Shown: positions 1 through 10,942 of the stretch, one piece after another
How positions within the stretch are numbered: the first letter of the stretch is position 1
Layout: each line of letters starts with the position of its first letter
Source of the DNA: Symbiodinium natans
Lineage: Eukaryota > Sar > Dinophyceae > Suessiales > Symbiodiniaceae
Assembly: GCA_905221605.1 (NCBI GenBank)
Contig: CAJNDS010000072.1
Span: 167,001-231,000 of the forward strand
Length of the DNA: 64,000 nucleotides
Direction: 5' to 3'
Translations under genes and position numbers: made by a program
Notes under the pieces: generated by a model
Databases searched by the model: none
The model's input: only the letters and a program-made list of their open reading frames with translations
What the model was told of the DNA's origin: nothing

Positions 1-27
1 GCTGTATGAAGGGTGTTCAAGAATCCG

Positions 28-822
28 ATGGCCATGAGCCAAGAGCTTCGAGCTCTAAAGCCGCTCGCCCCGAAGATCTACACACATGAGGCAGTCATCC
101 AGTTTTACGGCTTTGCCCTGCAAACGCGCATGGCTGTGATCTGTCTTGAGGGCCGGCGACTGTGTCTATACTCTCCGACGCCTCTAACCGATGCAGTGGC
201 GGCTGACCTGGAGACGCTGGGAACTGTGGCGTTGCTCGTGTCGCCGAACAAAATCCACAACCAGACCCTCCAGGCATACTGCACTGCGTATCCCAACGCG
301 TTGTTGTGTGCCCCTCCAGGCCTGCAGGAACGGCAGCCGCAGCTTTCTGTCCAGGTGGTGCTGAAATCTGGCATGGACTTCTGGGCGGCCGTAGGGGGCT
401 GGGGCCAGGAGCTTGAGGTCCTCGTAACTGCAGGCAACTGCTTCTTCGAGGAGGCCCTCCTGTATCACCCCCACTCAGGGACACTTTTGGTCGGGGACTT
501 TGTCGAGAACCTGCGACCGGCCACCACCCCCGGATGCTGCGGAGGCCCTCTCGCCCGCGCATGCCGGCTTCAAGGGCGGCCCATGCCATCGCCGGAATTC
601 TGGATCTACACGCAGGATGCAAAGGCTCTGGAGACATCGGTTAGCCTAGCTGCCACATGGTCCATTCAGCGCATCTTCCTCTGCCACGGCAGCATGATCG
701 AGGGCCCAGCTTCAGCCAACGTGTTCGCCGAAGTTGTGGGCGAACTGGCGCGCTGGGCGCGGAGGTGGGGTGACTGGCAGGCAGCTGGAGCTGTGATACG
801 AAAGCTGTCCACGTTGCAGTGA
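28..822 (+). CDS. DUF4336 family protein (metallo-beta-lactamase-like)
   Basis: An open frame of about 264 codons ends at TGA 820-822. I take the ATG at 28 because an in-frame TGA lies at 7-9 just upstream, although a spliced upstream exon is also possible. The N-terminal third has the DUF4336 pattern: LYSPTPLTDAVAADLETLG followed by VALLVSPNKIHN, then AYPNALLCAPPGLQER. A later LLVGDFVENL supplies an acidic residue typical of the fold. The family is related to metallo-beta-lactamase hydrolases and is widespread in algae and bacteria; its substrate is unknown, so no reaction is assigned. Length fits the family. Degenerate telomere-like repeats start about 20 bases after the stop. The family call is fairly secure; the 5' end is uncertain. 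Confidence 0.75.
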   Translation: MAMSQELRALKPLAPKIYTHEAVIQFYGFALQTRMAVICLEGRRLCLYSPTPLTDAVAADLETLGTVALLVSPNKIHNQTLQAYCTAYPNALLCAPPGLQERQPQLSVQVVLKSGMDFWAAVGGWGQELEVLVTAGNCFFEEALLYHPHSGTLLVGDFVENLRPATTPGCCGGPLARACRLQGRPMPSPEFWIYTQDAKALETSVSLAATWSIQRIFLCHGSMIEGPASANVFAEVVGELARWARRWGDWQAAGAVIRKLSTLQ

Positions 823-840
823 GCATGACAAATCCCTTAA

Positions 841-905
841 ACCATAAACCCTAGGCCCTAAACCCTGAACCCTGAACCCTGAACCCTAAACCCTAAACCC
901 CAGTG
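841..905. repeat. interstitial telomere-like array (CCCTAAA/CCCTGAA)
   Basis: Short degenerate run of CCCTAAA with CCCTGAA and CCCTAGG variants, directly downstream of the DUF4336 gene. Confidence 0.85.
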
Positions 906-1475
906 ATACCAGAGCCGTGACGTCAACGGCTTTAGGGCGCTTCAGGAGCACCTCATCGGAATGAGCTGTCGGGCGCTTGCTTTGTCTTGATGGAACGGCT
1001 CAATGCGATGGAAGTCAAAGGTGTCTGTGCGAGCGCGTGCACTACCCGAGCATGCAGTGCCACCTCGGGATTCAGGGGGTCTCGCTTTTCAGGTGGTCCC
1101 GTCTACAAAGGTTTGTTGCCATGCATGTTACTAGTGATGGAGTCTTCGAAGCATGCAGACCGTGCAATCCCGAGAACCCATGCAAGAGCATGAGATGTTG
1201 GTTTTAGAGCCATGAGCCAGGGGATAGGCCAGGGACCTTTCCGAGGCACTTTGGGCTCCAAAAGTGACGCCGCTTGGGTGTCGTTTTGGGTGTCGCTCTG
1301 AAATCGAATCAAAAAGCACTTAGTTCTCAGGTGCGGCTTTTTAGGTGGTCCCGTCGCTTTACAGGGTTTTGCTTCCTGATGTCCCGCTCTAAGTAACTCA
1401 GAAGAGCCGGCAGTTTTGACTGCCCGCGAACTTGTGGAGGCCCACCGGAATGCCAAGGAGGCCACGCGCTGCACC
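906..1475. other. no gene supported; possible dispersed repeat
   Basis: The string AGGTGGTCCCGTC occurs twice (near 1091 and 1343), each after a T-rich run. This suggests two copies of a short dispersed repeat. Open frames on both strands are short and I do not support them as genes. Confidence 0.3.
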
Positions 1476-1520
1476 GGTTTAGGGTTTAGGGTTTAGGGTT
1501 TAGGGTTTAGGGTTTAGGGC
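1476..1520. repeat. interstitial telomere-like array (TTTAGGG)
   Basis: About six perfect TTTAGGG units, opposite in orientation to the array at 841-905. Confidence 0.9.
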
Positions 1521-1629
1521 TCAGAGCAGCCTTTTTGACTAAGTGCATGCGTCGGGACCCTGCAGGCAGCTCAAGCAATCTTCATCCAAATCACTGGCAG
1601 AGCGTTCGAGCCCTGGTGATGGTCCACGG

Positions 1630-1722
1630 TCTGTCATATGGTCCGTTCTCTAAATTATGGTCCTCCTGATAATAAGCACCCCAAAAGGGACCATATTTTC
1701 GAGAAGGGACCATGTGATCATA
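1630..1722. mobile_element. inverted-repeat element, family A (MITE/introner-like)
   Basis: The left end carries ATATGGTCCGTTCTCTAAA. The reverse complement of the right end carries ACATGGTCCCTTCTCGAAA. This gives terminal inverted repeats of about 30 bp around a small core with no coding potential. A second copy lies at 60705-60826. The boundaries are approximate. Confidence 0.6.
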
Positions 1723-2093
1723 TATCTATATCGTTTTCTTGAGTGCAGGCACGGGAAGGCCCCCAGCAGAGTGACAAGCAGCTACACCGCTACACCTCTA
1801 GCTACCCTCTTCATATACTCCCACGTGTAATAGCTACCCGTGAGCCTTGAAGTGCACACCAGGCGTTACAGCCGAGGTCAGAGACAGGTGGAGAGCGAAT
1901 GGACTGGCACTCCTTTGTGAGTTACCTGCGGAGGCAGGGCAGCTTGCAACTACAACTTAGATGGTATCTTCAAGTATGAGCGAGTAAGACTCGTAGTCAG
2001 AGTGCCCAGTACCCTTAGTGAAGGATACCTTAAACGAAGAAGGGGCCCTGTTTACGGTTTAGGGCATGTATGCCTTTATTTTCGGGGCCCCTG

Positions 2094-2212
2094 AAACCTA
2101 AACCCCTTAGCCCGAAGCCCGGAACCCTAAGCCCTAAACCCTAGACCCTAAACCCGAAACTTTAGAAACCCTAAACCCTAAACCCTAAACCCTAAACCCT
2201 AAACCCTCAAGG
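2094..2212. repeat. interstitial telomere-like array (CCCTAAA, degenerate)
   Basis: Degenerate start with CCCGAAGCC and CCCGAAAC variants, then about six perfect CCCTAAA units. Confidence 0.88.
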
Positions 2213-2559
2213 CCAGGATAAATGGAAATTGTACGCGTTTCATGACGAGCACCTCGTGCAATCATCCTTCATCCTTCACCGGGCACTAAAACAGACCCGG
2301 AATAGGGCAAAAGTCGACAGAACCTCCCAAATGAAGTTGGCCAGATTTCAGTCTTCAAAACCCGGCCCGACACAGCCCAAAACCCCGCACGAACCCCAAA
2401 CCCCATACAATTCCAAAACCACCCAAAGCGAAGATGGCAAAATCTCAGCAAGAGCAAAAACCCAAACCCGGCAAAACCTGCCCAAAATCCGACAGAGCCC
2501 GACAAAAACTCCGGACACAAACCCTATACAATTTCTACAAACCCCAAACCCCAAACCCC

Positions 2560-2693
2560 AAACTACCCTAAACCCTAAACCCTAAACCCTAAACCCAACA
2601 CCCTAAACCCTAAACCCTAAACCCTAAACCCTAAACCCTAAACCCTAAACCCTAAACCCTAAACCCTAAACCCTAAACCCTAAACCCAGCTCT
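2560..2693. repeat. interstitial telomere-like array (CCCTAAA)
   Basis: About 18 CCCTAAA units, one altered to CCCAACA. The open frame upstream (about 2229-2585) is proline/lysine/asparagine-rich and runs into this array, so I do not call it a gene. Confidence 0.92.
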
Positions 2694-2718
2694 TTGGGAA
2701 CGCAGCTGGCCCTCGCAG

Positions 2719-3584
2719 GCAAGCCTGTGCGGGAATGCCCGAGGAGCCAACCCCGGAAGTGGCCGGGAACATGGTCCAGGTGCTTTCGAAAACCAAAAGC
2801 CCTAAACCCTAAACCCTAAACCCTAAACCCTAAACCCTAAACCCTAAACCCTAAACCCTACAGTAAACCCTAAACCCTAAACCCTAAGCCCTAAACCCTA
2901 AACCCTAAACCCTAAACCTCCTAGACTTAGGGTGGTGAAGGGTCTTTTAGCTGTAGCCGGAGCTGCTCATGGTGCATGCTGCTGAGGTCCCGGAGCCGGA
3001 GAACTCTGATCCCAAGGTGCGGTTCCTGTGTCGGTTTAGGGTTTAGGGTTTAGGGTTCAGGGTTTAGGGTTTAGGGGTTGGGGTTTGGGGTTCTGGGTTT
3101 GGGGTTTGGGGTTTTGGGTTTAAGGTTCAGGGTAGCAACAAATGAGACCGACGGGCTTCTGCGGCAGCGGTGCCTGGGTGCTGGAGTTTCACCTGGCTGA
3201 TCTGGCTGAAGGTACCCTAAACCCTAAACCCTAAACCCTAAACCCTAAACCCTAAACCCTAAACCCTAAACCCTAAACCCTAAACCCTAAACCCTAAACC
3301 CTAAACCCTAAACCCTAAACCCTAAAACATAAACCCTAAACCCTAAACCCTAAACCCTAAACCCTAAACCCTAAACCCTAAACCCTAAACCCTAAACCCT
3401 AAACCCTAAACCCTAAACCCTAAACCCTAAACCCTAAACCCTAAACCCTAAACCCTAAACCCTAAACCCTAAATCCTAAACCCTAAACCCTAAACCAGGT
3501 TCAAAACCAGGACATCCTCCGCAATGTGACGGACGCGATCCGGGCCACTGCCGCGGAAGCGATTAGCACCTTGCATGATTACTG
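2719..3584 (+). CDS. unidentified multi-exon gene fragment split by telomere-like introns
   Basis: Four coding-like islands lie between telomere-like arrays. Island a is 2719-2779 (after CGCAG, ending CCAG before GT; reads EEPTPEVAGNMVQ). Island b is 2957-3016 (after TGTAG, ending AAG before GT; reads ELLMVHAAEVPEPENSDPK, exactly 20 codons). Island c is 3136-3211 (reads GAWVLEFHLADLAE, ending GAAG before GTACCC). Island d is 3499-3584 (after ACCAG; reads DILRNVTDAIRATAAEA and ends in TGA 3582-3584). The c-d intron is an almost pure (CCCTAAA)n tract. The favoured frames of c and d differ by one base across that junction, so the model may be wrong or the gene may be decayed. No family was recognised. 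Confidence 0.35.
2799..2922. repeat. telomere-like array (CCCTAAA) between exon candidates
   Basis: About 17 units, one interrupted by CCCTACAGTAAA and one CCCTAAG. It lies between exon candidates 2719-2779 and 2957-3016. Confidence 0.92.
3032..3130. repeat. telomere-like array (TTTAGGG, degenerate)
   Basis: TTTAGGG units with TTTGGGG and TTCTGGG variants, between exon candidates 2957-3016 and 3136-3211. Confidence 0.88.
3214..3494. repeat. long near-perfect (CCCTAAA)n array
   Basis: About 40 units, all perfect except one CCCTAAAACATAAA and one CCCTAAAT. A GT lies immediately on its left and a CCAG immediately on its right, so the whole array could be spliced out. Confidence 0.95.
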
Positions 3585-3694
3585 ATGGGGAGTGGAGCCC
3601 TCAACCACACCGTGGAACCCTAAACTCGAAACCCAAACCTTAAACCCTAAACCCTAAGCATCCCTAAGCATCCATAAACCGTAAACCCCAAACC

Positions 3695-3902
3695 TGCAGT
3701 TTTGGCTGCAGGCACCTTGAGCAGCGTGGGCCACAACTGGTTCGGTGGGAAGGCCCGGCGCCATTCCGAGCAAAGCAGGAGGCAGTTCTGTGGCATGTTT
3801 CTCCTAGGTGGGAATGGGGGACCCTTAAAAGGGAACCCTTCTTGACCTTATTCAAAGGGTATCTCAAGGGTCCTCCTAATCCTGTCCCCTAGATTCGCCT
3901 CA
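3695..3902 (+). other. exon candidate followed by a short introner-like insert
   Basis: A coding-like stretch at about 3713-3811 (LSSVGHNWFGGKARRHSEQ) ends at CTAG/GT. The next 75 bases begin GTGGGAATGGGGGACCC and end TGTCCCCTAG before ATTCGC. Inside, GGGACCC and GGGTCC are partly inverted. This would be an exon, a small intron and the start of another exon. The gene is not identified. Confidence 0.3.
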
Positions 3903-4233
3903 GGATGCCAACTCAGATGCGCCAGGGGCCGAGCCAAAGCCGTAAAAGCAGATTGCGGTAGAGTTTTCGGAGTCCTCAGCCCCACCCAGGCGGGGCTACG
4001 CTGCGCCAGGCTTTTCGGTGTCTGCTCGCATGGCCGCAAGTCGGTCGGCTGGGTCAAGTTTGCCAGGTCCACCCGACAACCAGGTGCTGCGGCTTGAGCC
4101 TCACCACTCCGTTAAATTTATATTTACTTATTGTATATTATGACTTCTAGATTCTTTTTTATATACTGTTAATGAATCAAGTTTCGCACTGCAAAGCGTG
4201 GAAAGCGTGTAGCTCACGACGAGTCTTGCTTAG

Positions 4234-4296
4234 GCAGCTCCTGGAGATGGGCTACGAAGAGCATGCCGTCAATGCGAAGGTCCTGAAGTGGTGCAG
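4234..4296 (+). CDS. short exon with UBA-like helix
   Basis: After a TTAG acceptor, one frame reads QLLEMGYEEHAVNAKVLKWC. LLEMGYEE followed by an alanine/valine helix is the first part of a ubiquitin-associated (UBA) domain. It ends TGCAG before GCAGCT, a possible GC donor. A (CCCTAAA)n array follows about 15 bases later. The rest of the gene was not located. Confidence 0.4.
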
Positions 4297-4313
4297 GCAG
4301 CTAGCACTAGCCC

Positions 4314-4405
4314 TGAACCCTAAACCCTAAACCCTAAACCCTAAACCCTAAACCCTAAACCCTAAACCCTAAACCCTAAACCCTAAACCCTAAACCCTAA
4401 ACCCC
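4314..4405. repeat. telomere-like array (CCCTAAA)
   Basis: About 12 perfect units just downstream of the UBA-like exon. Confidence 0.93.
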
Positions 4406-4545
4406 AAAATACGCTAAGTAGCATGAAGCGGCGGCTCCAAGTCGCGGGTTCACGTCCGAGGCAGCAGAGTTGTACAGCGGTGCAGTTGGATGATCGTCTC
4501 TACACAGAGCTCGACAGGCCGAGGGGGGGGGGGTCTCCTTGCTGG

Positions 4546-4625
4546 GGTTTGGGGTTTAGGGTTTAGGGTTTAGGGTTGAGGGTTGAGGGTTTAGGGTTTG
4601 GGGTTGAGGGTTGAGGGTTGAGGGT
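4546..4625. repeat. telomere-like array (TTTAGGG/TTGAGGG)
   Basis: TTTAGGG units mixed with a locally repeated TTGAGGG variant, after a run of ten G. Confidence 0.88.
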
Positions 4626-5945
4626 CTTAGGGCCAACATTTGCCATGTCTGTGAGGCAGTATGCCCTTCTTCGAGCGAGGCCCGAGCCCCGCGTACCCGC
4701 GCGGATTCATGTCTTAGCAACAAGTATGTCGTGGCTCGAAATTCGTAATTCGTCACTTACTGAAAGTTGCTGATGTGCATGTAGTACTGAGTAGTTAGTA
4801 GAAGGAAGCAAAGCTTATTTTTGCCGTAGGGCTTTGCTCTTTCGAGGCGTGCGGCGTCCCCGGGTCGGGCGCTGGCTGTGCAGGCCGTGTTGGCGCCCAA
4901 GCTCTGCCCAGCAGCTGCTCTGCCTACAGCTACGATAGATAGCCGTTAAATAAGTCCAAAATGACTAATGATTATAATCATCGTAAAAATATCTTAGTTT
5001 GAAAATTATTCTTACAATTTTGGGGTTTAGGGTTTAGGGTTTAGGGGGCACCCACTGACACATCGGAGCTCATATGCCGAGGCCAGCCTGAGTGATCCAC
5101 GCCCTTTGATCCCCCAGCTTGTCGCCTCACAGACGGAGCAATGCGAGGGAAGTTTGCATAGCTTGTCATAGCTTGTAGCCCTAAACCCTCAACCCCAAAC
5201 CCTGAACCCCGAACCCTGAACCCTAAGCCCTGGTGCTTTGCACTGCGACGTCACAGGCGGAGCCTCAGTTTAGAATTTGCGTTGAACCCTTTGTTCATGG
5301 AACAGCGCCGCAGTCGAACCCCGAGTGGCGCACACCTCTCCAAGAGAGGCGGCCTTCCAGGAACATCCCCTTTGCACGTTTGGCTGCTGCAGGGCTTCCA
5401 GTAGCTACCCGGCTACCCTGTGGGTGAGCCAGGAGATCCTTGTTTTGAGCATCTCCGAGAACCTTACATGCTAAGCCCGGAGCCACAAATCCTGGACACC
5501 ACAAGGTAGTTGCTCTCTGCGCGGCACGTATCAGAGCTCGTCCTCGGCGCTTTCATGCCGTGGACAACAGGCTGCTTTGCGGCCCGGGCTTTAGTTGGAA
5601 GCCCAAAGGAACGCGATCGGTGAATGTTAGCGTGCGAAATCTCTGCCGACGACGAAGTCCGTTTCCGCTTTGTGCTCTAAACACTAAGCTCATTGAGCCC
5701 TGCCTTTCCAGGAATCACGCCGTGTTGGCGAGTCCCGCGAGCTGTCTTCAGGACATGGGGCCCAGCCCAGCCCGTGCACGAAGCAGAGGGCAGTTCTCTA
5801 AGTTTCGGTGTTTGGGGTTGGGACTGTCATCCATGCTCACCCTTTGGTCATCGAAGCTACCCGAAAAGGGACCCGCGATTCAGAGATTTGCCCAGGACGA
5901 CACGCGCCTCTTCCGGAGGCAGGTCGCGTCCAGATGAGTCAGAGG
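4626..5945. other. no gene supported
   Basis: Contains an AT-rich patch (about 4930-5020), short telomere-like runs (5022-5046 and 5178-5230), and open frames of at most 125 codons with no recognisable family or splice context. Confidence 0.35.
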
Positions 5946-6083
5946 AACCCTAAACCGGCCTAAACCATCTAAACCCTGAACCATCAACCCTAAACCCTAA
6001 ACCCCAAACCCCAAACCCCAGACCCTCAATCTAATGCCCCATACCCGAAACCCTACCGTAGCCCTAAACCCTAAACCCTAAGC
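5946..6083. repeat. telomere-like array (CCCTAAA, degenerate)
   Basis: Mixed CCCTAAA, CCCCAAA and CCCTGAA units. Confidence 0.85.
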
Positions 6084-6096
6084 TCCAGGCAGGGCA

Positions 6097-6155
6097 GACC
6101 TTGCGGAATCCCTTTGCAGCAACGTTTCCAGCAGAGGAGGGGCACGCTGCGGGAG
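6097..6155 (+). other. exon candidate
   Basis: Flanked by telomere-like arrays on both sides. One frame reads QTLRNPFAATFPAEEGHAA after CCAGGCAG. Unidentified. Confidence 0.25.
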
Positions 6156-6159
6156 GGTA

Positions 6160-6262
6160 TTGGGGTTTAGGGCATTCGGGTTTGGGGGTGAGGGTTTAGG
6201 GTTTAGGGTTTAGGGTATAGGGTTTAGGGTTTAGGGTTTAGGTTTCAGGGTTTAGGGTGTAG
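6160..6262. repeat. telomere-like array (TTTAGGG)
   Basis: TTTAGGG with GTATAGGG and TTCAGGG variants, opposite in orientation to the array at 5946-6083. Confidence 0.88.
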
Positions 6263-6279
6263 GAGGGCCGCAGCACGCG

Positions 6280-6372
6280 TGATGGCTTCAGGACGACTGC
6301 CAGTCCTTGCCGATGGAGCTGAGGAGCTCATCAACTTTGAGTTTCTGGAGATGTCTGGAGCATCAGTGAGAC
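6280..6372 (+). other. exon candidate
   Basis: Reads MASGRLPVLADGAEEL and then FEFLEMSGASVRLDP up to CTAG/GTGG. It follows a TTTAGGG array directly. The family is not recognised. Confidence 0.3.
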
Positions 6373-6399
6373 TCGATCCACTAGGTGGTTTACGCAAAT

Positions 6400-9300
6400 A
6401 AGGGAACCCTCATATAGACCCCCAAATAGTAGGCTCCCCTTTTAATAAAGACCCTAATAAGGTACCCCTAATTTCATGAACCCACACTTGTGCTTCTTGC
6501 CAGCGACCGACAGGGGTAGCTTTGTTTGTGCATGCTGAATGTTGCGCCTGCTTGCGTAAGCCGCTTGCTTGAGCCATCAAGGCATACCACCGCCATCCGG
6601 GCTATGCCCCAACATGCGCTTGGCAGCTCTAGCCCTCCTAGACCTGCCGTAGGGTCACCCCCAGTAGCTTCGGAAAAGTTCACTTCTTTCAGCCACTTCT
6701 TTCAGCGATATATTGGGGGGGTGTCCTGGGTTGCTCTCTAACCTTTAGACAGCCCATGAGCCCATGAGCCATGAGCCGGGTGCCACGGAGGCCTCCCGTT
6801 TGAGCGCAGCTTCTGTTCTTCACCTTCTTAGAGCAGCCCCTTTGTGGTCAGTTGTCTTCCTTAGCATAGCCATGTGCAACGCAAAAATCACAACTTGGAG
6901 AATGGATGAAGCACCCTCAAAAGGGGGGACATGATGTACTTACTTATTGTTCCTGGCAACTTACTACATACAGGGTTGCTCTGGTAACGTGAGTTATGCG
7001 ACCAGGAGGGAAGTCAGCAACCTGCGGCAAAAAAATTGACGAGGCTGAATCACACGTGAAGGTGCCCCGGTTGATACTCAGAAAAGCTGGTACGAATAGC
7101 AAGAGCCCGAACCCTACAAACCCCGAAGACCCGAAACCCGGAAAAACCCAGCTCCTGGTACATTCGGCCGGAGGCATGTGGGCCAGGCGAAGGAGCCGCT
7201 CCATGTAACCATCTGCAGGTGGTCAATGATGTCCGGCCACACCCTATAGTCATCCTTAGACGGTGTTGTCTTTTTGGTTGGGATTTCAACAATTCTATCT
7301 ACTTCAGGATGCCTATACCGTAAACCCTGAACTCCTGAACCTCTACACCCGAGTGAGGGTCAGTCAGCAAGAGTGCCCTATGAGTCACGCCACCTGAGTC
7401 GAAAACGGAGAAGCCCTGAGTCGAAAACGCTTTGACCCCCCGAATCGACAACCAGCAAGACCCCCCCCCCCCCCTGCAACAGAAAACGCCCTCCTCCCGT
7501 CTAATCCAAAAACCATAATTTTGTTACCCCAAACCCATACCCCTTAAACCCAGAAAGACAACCACGATGTTCTCCAATGTTTTCATAGGGAAGCCTCTAT
7601 TTTCTCAAGCTTGCACGGGGAAAAATGAACAACAAGCGGGGGTTCCCCCCCCTCCCCCCCCCTTCCATTTGCAAGCACCATGCTCACATGACGGGTTTGG
7701 TAAGGATTCGCATTTGTTTACCGCAAGTTCTCTCCATTGCAACACACAAGTCCTCGTCATGGGTTGATGTTCCTTTCAATAACAGGGGTTTTTAAAATTT
7801 TGCACCACAAGGCTCGTTTGGAAGGGGTTTCTAGGTGTTCAAGGCAAATGGCCAGGGGTGAAGGGGGACCTGTGGGCCCCAGGGTCTTAGGTTTCAGGGG
7901 TTTAAGGCTGAATGGTCTAGGGCATTTTGACCGTATTCTTGTTTTCCCGTCGTTTCTGTGCCGTTTGCTGACTCTCGCCAGCCCGTTTCCTGACTCGGTC
8001 TTTGTCGTTTTCGGACTCGGTCCATCCCGTTTTCGACTCGTTTTCCCTCACCAGCTTTGAACCCCGAAAAGCGCCTAAGCCCTCTTAACCCCCTAAACAA
8101 CCCTACACAACCCCCCCAAAGCCCCTAAACAAACCCCCAAAAGCCCCTAAACAAACCCCCAACAGCCCCTAGTTCCCCTAGAAGGCCCCCCCATGCACCA
8201 CCAGAATGCCCGAAAGCTCAGGACCTGATCCCCGGCAAACGGTCGAGCAACTTAAGGCCTACAGTTTGTCGGGTGTTGCAGGGGTTTAGGGTTGAGGGTT
8301 CGGGGGTTGAAGGGTTGGGTTAAGGGTTTAGGGCTTTGGGGGTTTAGGGATTGAGTTCATGGCGGGTTCCCACATGAGGAGTTAGGCTTCAGGGTCACTC
8401 GATCTGTTGCTTTCCGTAGACAGGTAGCAAAAGTGTCGGTGCTGACGGCTGCTAACAACGGCAGCTTGAGTGTTGAAAGTGGACGTGTGGGCATCAGGTC
8501 TTCATTGTGTGCTCAAAAGAGAAAGAGACTTTCTTTTAAAATTGCACGATCTTTTTCAGTTCTTATTCTGGCGACAGGGGCGGCAATAGAGAGCCAGACA
8601 CACCCCAATTGTTCATGCCAAACTCTAAGCCATCGTCTAGAATGACCTCCGTACTCGTACCGTTGGTCAACCTCTCGGCTTAGTATCGGACGTTTGATCA
8701 CACTTACCGTAAGTTGCGGACGTCTGAGCACACCTACCACTGGATCCCAAAGCGTCTCTTCTAGCGCTTTTCGCGGTGTCGGTGTACGCGGTGTTCGTGG
8801 TTCGCGCTGTTCGCGGTGTTCATGGGGCGCTATGGTGTTCGGCTACGCCCCAATGCTTTCAAGTGACATTTTTTCCTGCTTCTGGCTCTCAGTAAGTGAG
8901 TGTCTGGTGGTGCCGACTCCAGTTTGCTGTTTCCCGTTAAGTGTTACCGTAACCCGTGCCGCTGCCCAGGCTTCTTTGGCTTATGCTCTATACGACGTCC
9001 AATGTGAAATCAGATACAGGATTAAAGATACGACAAACGAGGTCAACAGTCAGATGCCTCAAATTTTGCAAGGTTGAAAACAAGATACGAAGTGAACTAT
9101 TTTAGCAGGAGGACAAAACAGCACCTTTTCTTCTTCTTCTTCTGTCTGATTGTCGCTTGGTGGTGTGTTTTTGGTCAAACGGTTCGCTGGGGTGGGCTTC
9201 GTGGGGAAGCCCAGATATGACCAAAACAACGACGGATGGAATGGCAAGAATTTGACAGCCCCAACAATAGAAACATGACAAAAGCAGTACTTCCTGGCTT

Positions 9301-9720
9301 TCCAGTCCGTGTCAGAAGGAACAACGCAGTGGACCCAATTTTTTTTCACAGAGTGTCGGGCTGATAGGAGGAAAACAGTCCAAATCTGAAGCAAGTGTCG
9401 CCCAAACTACCATGCTGAGCTCACACATGGGCTTGCGCGGATGTAGGAAGTATGCTAAGCCCTCCACTTCAGACCCAGATGATAACTGTTTGCCAGGCGG
9501 AGGGAGGCAGACACTTCCGCAGTGGGAACTTGGAGGCGGGCCGGGGCACAACGTCCTGCTTGGAGGTTCATGGTACTTATTAACCAATTATAGCCGTACT
9601 TACTGTACTTATAACCATCTTAGGGCACTTAAGGGGCTTCTAACGGTACTTATTGACCAATGAAGAGCTTAGAACCCTCTTAGGGCACTTAAGGGGGCCT
9701 ATAAGCGGGTTATAAGAGCA
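6400..9720. other. no gene supported; low-complexity and small repeats
   Basis: Holds C-runs (7460-7474 and 7650-7662), CCCCTAAACAAACC repeats (8085-8170), GT/GC-rich imperfect repeats (8760-8830) and a roughly 70-bp tandem pair at 9573-9720 sharing GGTACTTATT and CTTAGGGCACTTAAGGG. Open frames are short and have no family signature. Confidence 0.35.
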
Positions 9721-9723
9721 GTT

Positions 9724-9922
9724 ATGGTTTAGGGTTTAGGGTTTAGGGTTTAGGGTTTAGGGTTTAGGGTTGATTTGTAAGTACCCTGAGCCTCCAAGTG
9801 TTGCTATCTAGGCGCTGCCCGCTCCTCCGCCTTGGTATAAACCCTAAACCCTAAACCCTAAACACTAAATCCTAAACCCTAAACCCTAAACCCTAAAACC
9901 CTAAACCCTAAACCCTAAACAT
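9724..9922. repeat. opposed telomere-like arrays flanking a short unique core
   Basis: TTTAGGG units (9724-9772) and CCCTAAA units (9836-9922) face each other across about 60 unique bases. Confidence 0.9.
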
Positions 9923-10512
9923 CCTTGTTTGTGGGTCGCTGGGTCACAGAAGCACATGCGGAAGTAGGTTGTAGAGAAGGGCATCCCGGTCCCACGTTGA
10001 CCAACAAAAAAGTGTCATGGTAGATGTGCCTCGGATGAGAAAAGAAGCGCTGGAAGTAGCTCCCCCCCCTATGCGTTGATTCATCGTGCCTTTTCAAACA
10101 ACATCGCATTGCAGATGCTGCGTGATCTCCATTAGATACATGTCAGGCCTAAAACGTAGGGATGTCTGTCAAAAGGAGTGGCATGCATAGCGAGTACCCG
10201 AGACGAACAAGTTCCGTTCTGCCCTCCCCCCAGGACCCCTAAATCCTAAACCCAGAACGTTTAGGGTTTGAGGGTTTAGGCTTTAGGGCTTCCCCTAAAT
10301 CCTAAACCCAGAACAGCTTGTGATGCTGCTGCTCCGCTCTGACTACACCTGCAGCTTCTGCATTGAAATCGCCACTGGAAAATGTTTGTCTCCATCTTGA
10401 GTAGAGCGTTTAGTACTTGTTGCTGTTTTTTCATTCTCTTCTCTTAAAGCTTTCTGGTGGTTGTCATTCTTGTTTCATCCTCAGCTGAGCACAGCCCTGG
10501 CCTGGGCTTTGA

Positions 10513-10942
10513 TGTAGGGTTAGGGTTTAGGGTTTAGGGTTTAGGGTTTAGGGTTTAGGGTTTTGGGATGGAGCATGAAAAAAAGCCAACCAGCATTTAG
10601 GCGCTTAGGGTTTACTATTTCAGTTTAGGGCTGCGACTCCTGCCTTCCCGACCGCAGAAACGAACACCCTACACCCTACACCCTACACCCTACATCCTAC
10701 ACCCAACACCCTAAACCCCAAACCCCAAACCCTAAACCCTCAACCCTAAACCCTAAACCCCAAACCCCAAACCCTAAACCCTAAACCCCAAACCCTAAAC
10801 CCTAAAGGAAGCCCTCGCTTGCTACGCCTCTGCACTGCAGAATCTCGAGAGGCTGCGGGTTGTTGAGGGAAGTATGGCGTATCTGCTAAGGGTTTAGGGT
10901 TTAGGGTTTAGGGTTCAGGGTCTAGGGTTTAGGGTTTAGGGC
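10513..10942. repeat. cluster of telomere-like arrays in both orientations
   Basis: TTTAGGG at 10513-10562; CCCTACA then CCCTAAA/CCCCAAA at 10668-10806; TTTAGGG at 10888-10940. The last ends in the inverted junction TTTAGGGCCCTAAG at 10935. An exon candidate sits at 10808-10890. Confidence 0.9.

Noticed and set aside
1103-1474. Minus-strand 123-codon gene
   Set aside because: Overlaps a short dispersed repeat (AGGTGGTCCCGTC twice); no recognisable domain and no splice context.
841-6262. The left part as a true chromosome end (telomere)
   Set aside because: Arrays occur in both orientations throughout the window and alternate with exons; a terminal telomere would be one long array in one orientation.
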